Origin: Patescibacteria group bacterium UBA6164
GTDB lineage: Bacteria > Patescibacteriota > Gracilibacteria > BD1-5 > UBA6164
Direction: 5' to 3'
NCBI GenBank assembly: GCA_002422305.1
Contig: DIUG01000021.1
Location: 1-30,772, forward strand
Length of the DNA stretch: 30,772 nt
Part shown: piece after piece, positions 9,347 through 18,254 of the stretch
How positions within the stretch are numbered: position 1 is the stretch's first letter
Layout of the letters: each line of letters opens with the position of its first letter
The notes under the pieces: model-generated
Told to the model about the DNA's origin: nothing
Databases searched by the model: none
The model's input: only the letters and a program-made list of their open reading frames with translations
Made by a program: the position numbers and the translations under genes

Positions 9347-10060
9347 ATGAATTGAAAAAGTTATTTTGAAAGAAATACATTATTAGGAGCCCCTAAATGA
9401 GAGGAAATCACATGAGTTAAATTAATATGAAAAATAGAATGATTAATAAAATGAGAGGTAGGATCTTTGCTAAGCAGATGTGATGTTTTAGATTGATATT
9501 ATTATTCTCGAAAACATTGATGAGTAGTAAAAAAATATGAATCTTGAAAAAATAGATATCATCATAGAAATGAAATAATAGATGAATATATATCTGAAAA
9601 TATTTTTAATATGATTATTGATAAAGATAAAGTTATAAAAAGACAATTGAGAGAATTTAGTAAGGAAATAATAGAAAAATGACATGTAAAAAATAAAAAT
9701 TTATTGAAATCATATATAGATATATGATATATAGACATTGAAGATATAAAAATATTACTTTTTAAATATCTGATAAAAAAATGAAAGGAAATTTTAAGTA
9801 AAGCAAAAGAACCTTTATATATATCTAATATATGAGAAAAAAAATATATAATACGAAACTATCATGACCTTGATCATGATCTAGTAAATACTGATAAAGA
9901 AATATTAGCACATATAATAGTTGATTGATGATTTACTGGTTCAGAAATAGAAAAAATCAAAGATTTACTTAAAAAATGATGAGACAATTTAGATTATTTT
10001 TTAAGTAATAATTATAAAATATGATTTATAGAAGAATATTTAACTAAATATATAATTTAA
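9347..10060 (+). CDS. Hypothetical protein, 237 aa
   Basis: ATG 9347 to TAA 10058-10060, with about 20 TGA glycines and no other stop. I do not recognise the family. The N-terminal part (SLLSRCDVLDGYYYSRKHGG, then KNRYHHRNEIIDEYI) is rich in Tyr, His and Arg. The rest is charged and probably alpha-helical, with one Asp/His cluster YHDLDHDLVNTDKEILAHII. There is no signal peptide or clear membrane segment. It sits between the ftsZ terminator and the subtilase promoter. The long frame kept open through many sense TGAs and normal codon use support a real gene. Confidence 0.65.
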
Positions 10061-10166
10061 AAAATGGTTAGTGTATGAAAATAGAAAATTTTATTGTAAA
10101 AAAATATCCAAAAATAATTCTATTATAATATTTTTTCCCGCTAGAATAAAAAAGAGCCTCTATTTT

Positions 10167-10194
10167 TTGACAAATATATTAAATAGTGTAAAAT
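10167..10194 (+). promoter_or_regulatory. Promoter of the subtilase gene, with 5'-terminal hairpin
   Basis: A consensus TTGACA (10167-10172), a 16 bp spacer and TAAAAT (10189-10194) predict a start near 10201. The hairpin ACTTTA-TATT-TAAAGT (10201-10216) would begin at the first transcribed base, followed by an AT-rich leader of about 80 nt. Confidence 0.7.
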
Positions 10195-10294
10195 AATATC
10201 ACTTTATATTTAAAGTTATATTATTTTACTTTTTAACTAGATTTTATATTTATTAAATATAGAATAAAAATTTATATCTTAAATAAACATATAT

Positions 10295-12217
10295 ATGAAA
10301 AAAACAAAATTGAGTATTTTTTTACTTGCTATATTAACAATTGTGTTAATAAATAGTTCTTTTGCAAACAATAACAAATGAGTGAAAAGTGTAAAATTAG
10401 AAACTATTTCTCAAGATACACTTGTACCTAAGTCTTTGTCAAATGAAAATAGACAAAAAGCTGTAAAAGCTTTGAGACAAAACATTGAATTAACTAATGA
10501 ATATCGTATTTTTATTCGTTCATCTGAAAATGAATCACAAATAAAAACTAAATTGTGAAACGAAAAAAATATAAAAATTAAAAAACATCCTATAAATAAT
10601 TTACAAGAAATTTTTATAGATAAAAATTCTTCTTTATGAAAGATTTTAGAGCAAAATATGTTAGCTTGAAAAATAGTTAGTAATATTTGATGATTAGAAG
10701 TGGTTCTTCCAAGTTTTGTAAAAGTAGATAATGACTATATAACTGGTGAATCTATTTCAAGTATGTGGTGAATAACAAAAATATTTGCAGATAAATATCA
10801 ATATTCTTTAAGTAAATATTCTAGTATTTCTATTTGAGTTATAGATACTTGAATTGATTTAAATCATAATGATTTGAAACAAAATATTTGGATAAATAAA
10901 AATGAAATAGCTCAAGATAATAAAGATAATGATAATAATTGATATATTGATGATATATATTGATATAATTTTATTTGAAATAATAATAATGTTTCAGATG
11001 ATCATTGACATGGAACACATGTGGCTTGAATAGTATGAGCAAGTGTAAATGGGGCTTGAATTTTTTGAGTACAATCACAAGCAAAATTAGTATGATTAAA
11101 AGTATTAGATGCAAATTGATATGGAACTTCATATAGTGTTTATGATGCTATTATGTATGCAGCTAATAATAATATTTCTGTTATAAATCTAAGTTTATGA
11201 TGAGATGGAGACCCATCAAAAAGCATGATATGTCAAGCAATTACTTATGCAAAAAGTAAATGAACTGTTGCTGTAGTAGCTGCTTGAAATGAAAATACTA
11301 CTGTATCAAATAAAGTTCCTGCTTGATGTAGTGATGCAATTACAGTATCTGCTGTTGATTCTCAATTAAGAAAAGCAAGTTTTTCAAACTACGGAGCTTG
11401 AGTTGATGTAGCTGCTCCTTGAGTAAGTATTTATTCTACTTATGTTGGGAATAGATATGCAACTATGAATGGAACTTCTATGGCTTCTCCTTTTGTAGCC
11501 TGATTAGTATGAGCTATGTTATCAACTTCAGAACAAATAGATAAAAATTCTATAAAAAATATTTTAATTTCAAATTGAGATACTCTTAATACGAGTGTAC
11601 ATATGGGTGCTTTTATTAACATGACTAAAGTAATGGATACCCTATGAGTAAAACAAGACCATTTAGTAGATGAAACTACTACACAACCAATAACAAATAT
11701 ATTACCAACTCTAGAATTAGAAGTTACAAAAAAATCTTCTAATAACTATGATATTATAGCAAAAGCAAATGATGAGGATTGATATATTGCAGAATATAGA
11801 TTTTATGAAAATGGAATTTTAAAATATAGCTGAACTCAAAGCACTTATGGAACTCAAATTTCTACTGATACTATTATAAAAGTAGAAGTAGTTGATGATA
11901 AATGATGACTTGTATCAAAAGAAACAAAATTAGTATATGAGAAACCTATTATAGAAAATGCACTTCCTGTTATAACATTTTCAACTAGTATAGTGAGAAA
12001 AACTACTAATAGATTGTCTGTATGAGTTAGTGATGCTGATGGAAGATTAAGAAATATAAAAGTATATGTAAACGGGAATTTAGTAAGAGAAAATAATATA
12101 AATCGTTCAAGTTATTCTTTTACTCTAGATTTTAAAGTATGAACATATAATGAAGTTGTTGTAGTAGCAACTGATGATAAATGATGAGTTTGAGAAAATA
12201 ATACTATTGTTAAATAA
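10295..12217 (+). CDS. Secreted subtilisin-like serine protease (S8) with C-terminal Ig-like domains
   Basis: ATG 10295 to TAA 12215-12217, 640 residues. The start gives a signal peptide: MKKTK, a hydrophobic core, then SSFA as cleavage site. Residues about 25-165 form a propeptide-like region. The catalytic triad is visible as D184 (GVIDTGIDLNH), H239 (DDHGHGTHVAGI) and S395 (MNGTSMASPFVAG), with oxyanion N332 in VAAGNEN. After about residue 460 there are two beta-rich repeats, each with a D(E/A)DG element and a VxDDKGG ending, typical of Ig/cadherin-like stalk domains. The enzyme should be exported and cleave proteins outside the cell, fitting a host-dependent lifestyle. It is monocistronic. 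There is no C-terminal membrane anchor. Confidence 0.95.
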
Positions 12218-12229
12218 TCTCTAAAATGA

Positions 12230-12248
12230 AAATAACGGCTTGTTATTT
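12230..12248 (+). other. Small hairpin after the subtilase gene
   Basis: The 7 bp stem AAATAAC/GTTATTT with loop GGCTT begins 13 bases after the stop codon. It lacks a solid T run and may be a weak terminator or mRNA 3' end stabiliser. Confidence 0.35.
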
Positions 12249-12345
12249 AATTTAAAATTAGATTATGCTTATTTTTTCTACAAAAAGAGCCAAAATAATT
12301 TGCAATTATTATAAAAGTTATTACTATGTTTAGTAGTTTTTAAGT

Positions 12346-12380
12346 GAAACGGGGATTTGTGAAAGCAAATTCTCGTTTTC
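12346..12380 (+). terminator. Strong hairpin upstream of nusA (terminator or attenuator)
   Basis: Arms GAAACGGGGATTTG (12346-12359) and 12366-12380 form 14 pairs with one bulge around loop TGAAAG. T-rich sequence follows. It is the most GC-rich stem of the interval and can stop the subtilase transcript. Its right arm shares five bases with a second hairpin, so the two cannot both form. Confidence 0.6.
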
Positions 12381-12409
12381 TTTTAAAAAATACCCATTTT
12401 AAAAGAAAA
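12376..12409 (+). other. Second hairpin overlapping the first
   Basis: A perfect 13 bp A/T stem, TTTTCTTTTAAAA with its complement, encloses loop AATACCCA 31 bases before the nusA start. It competes with the 12346-12380 stem. A TATAAT at 12424-12429 close to the ATG suggests a nearly leaderless nusA transcript as an alternative start. Confidence 0.45.
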
Positions 12410-12440
12410 GGATTAAATTATATTATAATTATATAAAAAT

Positions 12441-13526
12441 ATGTTAGATTTAAAACAAATAGAACAAGCAGTAAATATTATTTCAATTGAAAAAAAAATA
12501 CCTAAAAAGAAATTGATTGAAATAATAGAAGCAGCTATAAAAATTGCTTATAAAAAAGATTATTCTACGAAAGATGAGGAGATAAATGTTAGATTGGATT
12601 TAGAAAATTATACATTAGAAATTACACAAGAAAAAATAGTAGTAAAAGAGGTAACAAATCCAGCAACTGAAATTTCTTTTGAAGAATTATGAGAGGATGC
12701 GGGTGATTATCAAGAGTGAGATATTATTGAATTAGATGTTACAGATGAAATAAATTGAGATGATGATTGAGAAAGTTTTTGAAGAATTGCATCTCAAGCA
12801 GCTAGGCAAGTTATTATTCAAAAAATAGGTGATAGTGAAAAGGAAAAAATTTATGATTTATTTGAATGAAAAGAATGACAAGTAATAAATATGAAAGTAG
12901 AAATGGTTGAAGGTGGAAAGGTTATTTTTGATTATAATGGTAATCAAGTAATTTTACCTAAATCAGAACAAGTATCAAGAGATGTTTATAGTCCATGAGC
13001 TAGATTTTTTCTATATGTTGCTGAAGTTTCAAAAAATGAAACAGGTATACCTAAAGTAGTATTATCTAGAAAAAGACCAGAAATAGTTTCAGCTATTTTT
13101 GAACAAAATGTACCAGAAATTTGAGAATGAATTATTAATATAGATAATATAGTAAGACAAGCATGAGTAAAAACTAAATTACTTGTTTCTACTAGTTTTG
13201 ATGAAATAGATCCAGTTGGTACCTTGATAGGTCAAAAGGGAATTAGAGTAAAATGAGTAATGGATGAATTATCATGAGAAAAAATAGATATTATAGCTAA
13301 TAAATGAGATATATGAGAAATTTTAAAAAAATCTCTTTCGCCAGCTGAAGTAATTAAAGTTTATGTTGATGAAAAATCGGAATCAGCTATTTGTTATATA
13401 TTACCTTCAGAAAGAGCAAAAGCAGTTTGAAAAAATGGTTTAAATGTTAATCTCGCTTCAAAATTGACATGATATAAAATTTCTATTGAAGATATAGAAG
13501 AAAAAGAAAAATCTAAAAAAGATTAA
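12441..13526 (+). CDS. nusA: Transcription termination/antitermination factor NusA
   Basis: ATG 12441 to TAA 13524-13526, 361 residues, a normal length for a NusA without C-terminal acidic repeats. The N-terminal RNA-polymerase-binding domain starts MLDLKQIEQAVNIISIEKKI and includes IEAAIKIAYKKDY and ASQAARQVIIQKIGDSEKEK. An S1 domain follows near residues 140-200. Two KH domains come next: DPVGTLIGQKGIRVKGVM near 255 and ERAKAVGKNGLNVNLASKLT near 325. NusA binds polymerase and nascent RNA and tunes pausing and termination. It heads a nusA-rplI-ruvX cluster. The two competing leader hairpins may let it control its own synthesis; that is inference. Confidence 0.95.
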
Positions 13527-13542
13527 AAATATTTATTTTTAT

Positions 13543-13570
13543 TTGATAATTATTAGATTATACTTATAAT
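13543..13570 (+). promoter_or_regulatory. Promoter of rplI-ruvX
   Basis: TTGATA (13543-13548), a 16 bp spacer and a perfect TATAAT (13565-13570) give a start near 13577 and a short leader. It may supplement read-through from nusA. Confidence 0.6.
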
Positions 13571-13599
13571 TTTCGTGTTAATTTTATAAAATATAGAAC

Positions 13600-14049
13600 A
13601 TGAAAGTATTATTTTTAAAACATGTAGTAAATGTTTGAAAAGAGTGAGATATAAAAGATGTAAAACCTGGTTATGCTATAAATATGTTATTTCCAAAAGG
13701 ATTGGCAGTTGAACTTACTCCTGATGCTGAAAAAAAACATAAAGAAAAGTTAAAAAAGGAAGAGTTACATAAAAGAGAGTTAATTGAAAATAGACATAAT
13801 ATTTCTGAAAGATTAAATGGTCAAAAACTTTATTTTAAATTAAAAACTTGAGTTAATCATAAAGTTTATTGAGGTATTTGAGAAAAAGATATAATTTTGG
13901 AAATAAAGAAAAAATTAAAAATAGAACTTTCAAAAAAACATATTGAATTACCTGATTGACATATTAAAAAACTTTGAGAAAGTCAAATATATATTAAATT
14001 AGGGAAAGATGCTATGGCTAAATTATTTATAATAATAAATGAAGAATAA
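13600..14049 (+). CDS. rplI: 50S ribosomal protein L9
   Basis: The 149-residue product has the length of typical L9. It starts MKVLFLKHVVNVGKEGDIKD and continues with VKPGYAINMLFPKGLAV, the N-terminal rRNA-binding signature. A long charged central helix (KKHKEKLKKEELHKRELIE) and the C-terminal domain, with KVYGGIGEKDIILEIKKK, follow. L9 binds 23S rRNA near the L1 stalk and helps keep the reading frame. The stop codon TAA is directly followed by the ATG of the next gene, implying translational coupling with ruvX. It has its own promoter. Confidence 0.95.
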
Positions 14050-14442
14050 ATGTATCTTTGAATTGATTTATGAGATAAAAGATGTTGAATAGCTGTTTAT
14101 ATAGAATGAGTTGTTTTACCAAAATGAATTATTCTTAGACATATTTTAATAACTGAATTAAAAAAAATAATAAAGCAATACAATATTACTACAATTGTTG
14201 TTGGTTTACCTTATGATCTATATTGAAAAAAATTGAGACAAATTGATAAGACGAAAAAGTTTTTAGAAAAATTAAAATATATTTTTCCAGAACAAAAAAT
14301 AGATTGAATAGATGAAAGATTTACTAGTTTTGAAGCTTGATTGATATTAGATAGTATGTGAATAAAAGACAAAATTTGAAAAAAAGATGATATTTCTGCT
14401 GTACTGATATTAGAAAGTTATTTGAAACAGAATAAAGTTTAG
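14050..14442 (+). CDS. ruvX: Putative Holliday junction resolvase-like nuclease YqgF/RuvX
   Basis: ATG 14050 to TAG 14440-14442, 130 residues. The RNase-H-like fold is shown by MYLGIDLGDKRCGIAVY (first catalytic Asp), TTIVVGLPYDLYGKK and IDERFTSFEAGLIL, the normal ERxTT-like motif, with a C-terminal DDISAVLILESYL Asp. The family is involved in 16S rRNA 5' processing and proposed in junction resolution. No base separates it from rplI. A palindrome lies after its stop. Confidence 0.9.
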
Positions 14443-14462
14443 ATGTTTCTACATTTGTTGTC

Positions 14463-14483
14463 GTATGATTTTAAAAATCATAC
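14463..14483. other. Palindrome between ruvX and the surface-protein gene
   Basis: A 9 bp stem, GTATGATTT/AAATCATAC, has a 3-base loop. No T run follows, so it is a weak terminator. It also lies in the spacer of a marginal promoter (TTGTCG 14458, TACATA 14481) and could be an operator for the next gene. Confidence 0.35.
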
Positions 14484-14516
14484 ATATTTAATTAATAATT
14501 TATAACTATAAAAATT

Positions 14517-15386
14517 ATGAAAACTATGAAAAATATAAAAATATTGTTTTTGTTACTTATTACTGGTTTATTGACTTGAAATACATTTGCTGCAACTATT
14601 GAAAAAATAGAAGCAATTGATAATAATTCTGTTCAATTGACTGCTAATTCTGATATTGTTTTTTCTGCTGAAAAAGTAGAATGAGAAATTAAATTATTAA
14701 AAGATATTATTGTATCTTTTAGTGTAAAGGATACAACAAATATAAAAAAAGTTTTATTAAATTTGTGAACTGATTTAACGGTAAATTCATCATATAGTTT
14801 GATTACTATATTAGGTGCTGATTGAAATATAGATTTTAAAGTTAATGATTCTTTAGTAGGTGAATATGTAAATGCAAATTTAGTAGAATGAGAAACTTGA
14901 ATAGAAAAAGTAAATATTATAGATTCTAAAACAGTAGAAGTATATTTTACAGATGATTTAACAGAAAGTACATTTGAATTTAAATTATTAAGTGATATAG
15001 AACTTTCAAGTATAAGTTCAATTGGTGATAATAAATTGAATTTAGAAATTTTAAAAAATATAGAAAAATCTACAAATTATATTGTAATGATTTTATCATT
15101 AGTAGATGTAAATGGTAATGCTATTACATTTGATGAAGATTTATATGATTTTTCTACTTCAGCAGATTTAATACAAGCAGTAGTTGTAGAAGAAGCAATT
15201 ACTACTACAAGTATTTCAGAAGAAATTGAAACAGCAACTTGAGTAGAAGAAGAAGAATGAAATATTATAGAAGTAGCTAAAATAACTTCTACAACACCAG
15301 CAACTGGTACGACTACTTCAATTCTTATAATGATTACAATATTATTAAGTTTAGGATTTTTCTTTAGAAAAAGCTTTGTGAAATAA
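14517..15386 (+). CDS. Exported surface protein with LPXTG-like C-terminal sorting signal, 289 aa
   Basis: ATG 14517 to TAA 15384-15386. A second in-frame ATG at 14526 is an alternative start. The N-terminus is a signal peptide (basic start, hydrophobic ILFLLLITGLLTG, then NTFAA). The body is beta-rich with Ig-like spacing, including SVQLTANSDIVF and IDSKTVEVYFTDDL, and acidic low-complexity linkers (EEEEG near residue 245). The C-terminus has TPATG at residues 260-264, a hydrophobic stretch of about 16 residues and RKSFVK. That is the layout of a sortase sorting signal, with T in place of L. It would then be an anchored cell-surface protein; otherwise the tail is a plain membrane anchor. It is monocistronic and next to pilT. 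Confidence 0.8.
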
Positions 15387-15390
15387 TAAA

Positions 15391-15423
15391 AAAAAATACA
15401 TTTTCTGAAATGTATTTTTTTTT
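15391..15423 (+). terminator. Terminator of the surface-protein gene
   Basis: A 13 bp perfect stem, AAAAAATACATTT with its complement (15391-15403, 15408-15420), has loop TCTG and is followed by more T. Confidence 0.9.
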
Positions 15424-15450
15424 GCTTAAATTTTAAAAATATAGTATCAT
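15422..15450 (+). promoter_or_regulatory. Putative pilT promoter
   Basis: TTGCTT (15422-15427), a 17 bp spacer and TATCAT (15445-15450) start within the T tail of the preceding terminator. Both hexamers are imperfect. Confidence 0.4.
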
Positions 15451-15480
15451 ATTATTAATATTATTAATAACTATATATAA

Positions 15481-16566
15481 ATGGAAAAAACAATAAAGCC
15501 TGAACATTTGATAAAAGATCAATTATTACAAGTAATGATTGATAATGAATGAAGTGATATGTATATAACAGTTTGAACTTTTCCTGCTATAAAAATATGA
15601 TGAGAAATAGTTAAAATAGATGACTGATTAGATATTTTAACAGCATTAGATACATTTGAATTTGCTCAATCAATTATGACAGAAGCACAGCATACAATAT
15701 TATTAAGAGAAAAAAATTTGGATTTTTCTTTTTCTCATTGAGAAAGAAGATTTAGATGTAATATATCTTTTCAGATGTGAAATTATATGGTTGTTTTAAG
15801 GTTATTAACTGCTGATATACCAGATATAGAAGATTTATGACTACCAAATATTTATAAAGAAGTTACAAGATTATGACAATGATTAATTTTGGTTACTTGA
15901 CCAACTGGTTCTGGTAAAACAACTACTTTAGCAGCAATGATTGATTATATTAATAGTAATTATACAAAACATATAATTACTATAGAAGATCCTATAGAGT
16001 ATGTTCATCCACATAAGCAATCTATAATGGAACATAAAGAAATAGGTAAAGATATACCAAATTATGAAATATGATTGATTTGAGCAATGAGACAAAATCC
16101 ACAAGTTATATTGTTTGGAGAAATGAGAAATAAAAATGAAATGGAAATGGCTTTAAGATTATCAGAAACAGGTCATATAGTTTTTTCTACATTGCATACT
16201 AGAAGTGCTTATCAAACTATTACTAGAATACTTGATAGTTTTAGTTGAGAAGATAAAAATCAAATTAGAATGCAATTAGCAGATTCATTAGTAGCTGTAT
16301 TTTCTCAAAGATTATTAAAAACAGAAGATTGAACTTGAGTAAGACTTGCAAAAGAAATACTAATAAAAAATTCAGCAGTAGCTAATCTTATAAGAGAAAA
16401 TGATTTACATCAATTACCATCAGTAATACAAATGTGATCTAGAGAATGAATGCAATTACTAGAAACAGATATAATTAGATTTATTCAACAATGAATAATA
16501 TCAGAAGAAGAAGGATTAAAATATTCTAATAATCCTAAACTTATTAAAGAAAGTTTGAATATATAG
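15481..16566 (+). CDS. pilT: Type IV pilus retraction ATPase PilT
   Basis: ATG 15481 to TAG 16564-16566, 361 residues, normal for PilT. The N-terminal PAS-like domain contains NEGSDMYITVGTFPAIKI. Walker A GPTGSGKTTT is at 140-149. The Asp box is ITIEDPIEYVH, Walker B is VILFGEMRNKNEMEMAL (about 209), and the His box is HIVFSTLHTRSAYQTI. PilT hexamers depolymerise the pilus to drive retraction, twitching or DNA uptake. Walker B reads GEMRN where most PilT proteins have GEMRD. It lies apart from, and convergent with, the pilus genes on the other strand. Confidence 0.95.
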
Positions 16567-16571
16567 ATAAC

Positions 16572-16599
16572 AAAAAAGAACGATCAATCGTTCTTTTTT
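16572..16599. terminator. Bidirectional terminator between pilT and hicA
   Basis: A 12 bp perfect stem (16572-16583, 16588-16599), AAAAAAGAACGA and its complement, encloses loop TCAA with T runs on both sides. It separates the convergent genes. Confidence 0.9.
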
Positions 16600-16604
16600 G
16601 TTTT

Positions 16605-16853
16605 TTAAAATTTATTATAATAACTGATGAAATTATTTTCTATTTGATTTTTATCCATTCATATATGTAAACTGATAATTTTAAATATGTTGTTTAAAGT
16701 TCATCTTGATATTTCTTTATGTTTTGGAATAGTAAGTGACATATTTCAATATTTGTATTTTATATGAGAACCTTCTTGAGAGTATTTACCATATCATAAT
16801 CATAAAATAAATTTTTCTAATATCTTAAATTTTACAGTGTTAAATATTCACAT
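16605..16853 (-). CDS. hicA: HicA-type mRNA interferase toxin, 82 aa
   Basis: Start ATG 16851-16853, followed immediately by a TGA glycine. Stop TAA 16605-16607. The protein has the HicA double-stranded-RNA-binding-like core: LGYGKYSQEGSHIKYKYG gives the GSHxx(Y/F) catalytic His motif. SLTIPKHKEISRGTLNNIFK gives the (V/T)(V/I)PxHxxxxxGTLxxI motif. HicA cleaves mRNA without ribosomes and is inhibited by HicB. The ATG lies inside the end of the upstream hicB frame (14-base overlap), so the two are translationally coupled. With the standard code, several TGAs would hide it. A C-terminal extension past ISLHIG is longer than the minimal HicA. Confidence 0.88.
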
Positions 16854-17043
16854 ATGCATCTTCATTAAATGATATGTTAAATTTATTTAGTGAAAAACTC
16901 TTTTCTCTAGATAAAGCATATGCTTCTCAAATATTTTTTATTACTTCATCTAGAGATTTTCATTGTGTAGCAATTCATTTATCTAAAATAATAGCATCAT
17001 AATATCAAGTTTCATTATCAAATATTATTTCAATGTTAGTCAT
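16840..17043 (-). CDS. hicB: HicB-type antitoxin, partial-length 67 aa
   Basis: Start ATG 17041-17043, stop TAA 16840-16842. The fold matches the HicB N-terminal domain: MTNIEIIFDNETGYYDAIIL, then GIATQGKSLDEVIKNIGEAY, which resembles the GxTxGxTxEEAxxNxxEA signature. No DNA-binding (ribbon-helix-helix or HTH) domain follows, so this short form can neutralise HicA but may not bind its own promoter. The family call comes from this signature and the linked HicA. Gene order is antitoxin first, the reverse of the classical hicAB. It ends within the hicA start. Confidence 0.85.
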
Positions 17044-17073
17044 ATTTAATTAATTAATAAATAATATAATCAT

Positions 17074-17101
17074 ATTATAATCATTTATAAGATAAAAACA
17101 A
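17074..17101 (-). promoter_or_regulatory. Putative hicBA promoter
   Basis: On the minus strand TTGTTT (17096-17101), 16 bp and TATAAT (17074-17079) point toward hicB. The -35 overlaps the start of the pilin terminator. Confidence 0.4.
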
Positions 17102-17126
17102 AAAAAAACGATTTCTCGTTTTTTTT
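17101..17126 (-). terminator. Terminator of the pilin gene
   Basis: An 11 bp stem, AAAAAAAACGA with its complement, loop TTTC, is followed on the minus strand by a T run. A second AT-rich hairpin, ATAATAAG/CTTATTAT, lies between it and the pilin stop at 17132-17156. Confidence 0.8.
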
Positions 17127-17165
17127 ATATCATAATAAGTTCGTGACTCTTATTATAATTAAATA

Positions 17166-17912
17166 TTAGTAAGGTAAAGCAACTGTTTTTAAATTTTCAA
17201 TAGCTGTTGTAGGAGTATCTTTACCAGCGATTAAACCTTCTGATTCATCTTCAGCTAATCCTAAAGAACCATCTACTAAGGCACCAGTACTTAAAGTAAG
17301 AGTAATACCATCTCTAGAAACTCTATCAACAGAACCAGTTCCATTAGCACCATCAGTAACTACATCACCAACTTTAAATCTATTAGCATGATTATCATCT
17401 AAAGTAAAAGTATTACCACTAATGTCTTTTACAGTATATTCTTCAGTACCTCTAGCATCATATGTACCATTAACTAATGCAGTAGCTGTACCATCTTGTT
17501 CCATAGTAGCAGCTATTTGGAAAACTCAACCTTTATAAGTAGTAGCACCAATTCTATATTCATTATCTCATTTAGGATCTTTAAAATCTTTTTCTATAAC
17601 ATTTAAAGCAGTATAGTTAGGAGTACCAGCTCTATATTCTGTATCATTAGTAACTCCTTCTTTTCAAGCAACATCAAGCCCACCAGATAAAGTACTACCT
17701 GTACCAACTATAAAACTTAATAAAGGAACTCATTCAACTTGTTTTAAAGAAATCGAAGATTGTAGATTACCTAAATCTGATGTTCTTTTAGAGTTTCTAG
17801 CATCTGCTGAGTAACCTTGTAAAGAAATAAAAGCAATAGTACCTAAAATAGCCAAAATAGTAATAACAACAATTAACTCAACTAATGTAAACGCATTTTT
17901 TGTATTTCTCAT
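17166..17912 (-). CDS. Type IV pilin-like major subunit, 248 aa
   Basis: Start ATG 17910-17912, stop TAA 17166-17168. The class III signal is very short: MRNTKNA, then FTLVELIVVITILAILGTIA, the pilin helix with Glu at position 5 of the mature protein. The residue before cleavage is Ala, not the usual Gly. A globular domain of about 190 residues follows, rich in Gly, Thr and Asp, with beta repeats such as YTVKDISGNTFTLDDN. Of 29 glycines only four are TGA, all in the first half, and the last 13-14 are GGT or GGA, unlike all neighbours. High expression is the likely reason; a separate origin of the C-terminal part is possible. It has a strong promoter and its own terminator. Confidence 0.93.
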
Positions 17913-17959
17913 TTATATATGATTAGGAAATAAAATACAAAATAGTCCATATAAATAAT

Positions 17960-17973
17960 GTCTTATTTAAGAC
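17960..17973 (-). other. 5'-terminal hairpin of the pilin mRNA
   Basis: GTCTT-AAAT-AAGAC begins at about the predicted first transcribed base (17973), placing a stem at the extreme 5' end. Such stems protect mRNAs from decay. The leader to the ATG is about 60 nt. Confidence 0.45.
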
Positions 17974-17979
17974 TGTTAT

Positions 17980-18008
17980 ATTATATCTTACTTTATATAT
18001 AATTGCAA
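17980..18008 (-). promoter_or_regulatory. Promoter of the pilin gene
   Basis: TTGCAA (18003-18008), a 17 bp spacer and perfect TATAAT (17980-17985) read on the minus strand. It is among the best promoters in the window. Confidence 0.7.
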
Positions 18009-18164
18009 AAAAAAAGTATTTTTTTAAATAGACTTTTATATGTTTATATATATAAATTAAATTATTAAAATAATATAGATATAAGTCAATCAAATGTTTA
18101 TCTATTAAAATAAGGAATGTTTATAAAATATATATATTAATAATAGTATTTTTTTTAAACATAA
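18009..18164. other. Non-coding stretch between pilC and pilin promoter
   Basis: Only very AT-rich sequence is seen here. I find no frame, tRNA or clear repeat. Confidence 0.4.
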
Positions 18165-18203
18165 AAAAAATACTAAAAAATATTATATTTTTTAGTATTT
18201 TTT
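18165..18203 (-). terminator. Terminator downstream of pilC
   Basis: An 18 bp A/T stem (18165-18182 with 18186-18203) with a TTA loop is followed by an A/T run. The TTTTTTAGTATTT arm is partly duplicated to 18210. It separates pilC from the pilin unit. Confidence 0.75.
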
Positions 18204-18254
18204 AGTATTTAAATCTATATTTTTCTTTTTTATAAAAAATATTGTTCAAATTTT

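Noticed and set aside
9488..9685. A minus-strand open frame of 65 codons
   Set aside because: It lies antisense within the hypothetical gene at 9347-10060 and has only a run of Phe, Ile and Ser.
11440..11622. A minus-strand open frame inside the protease gene
   Set aside because: It overlaps the catalytic serine region of the subtilase in antisense, which is certain coding sequence.
12230..12440. A riboswitch upstream of nusA
   Set aside because: Two hairpins are present but no known aptamer core was recognised; attenuation or termination is enough.
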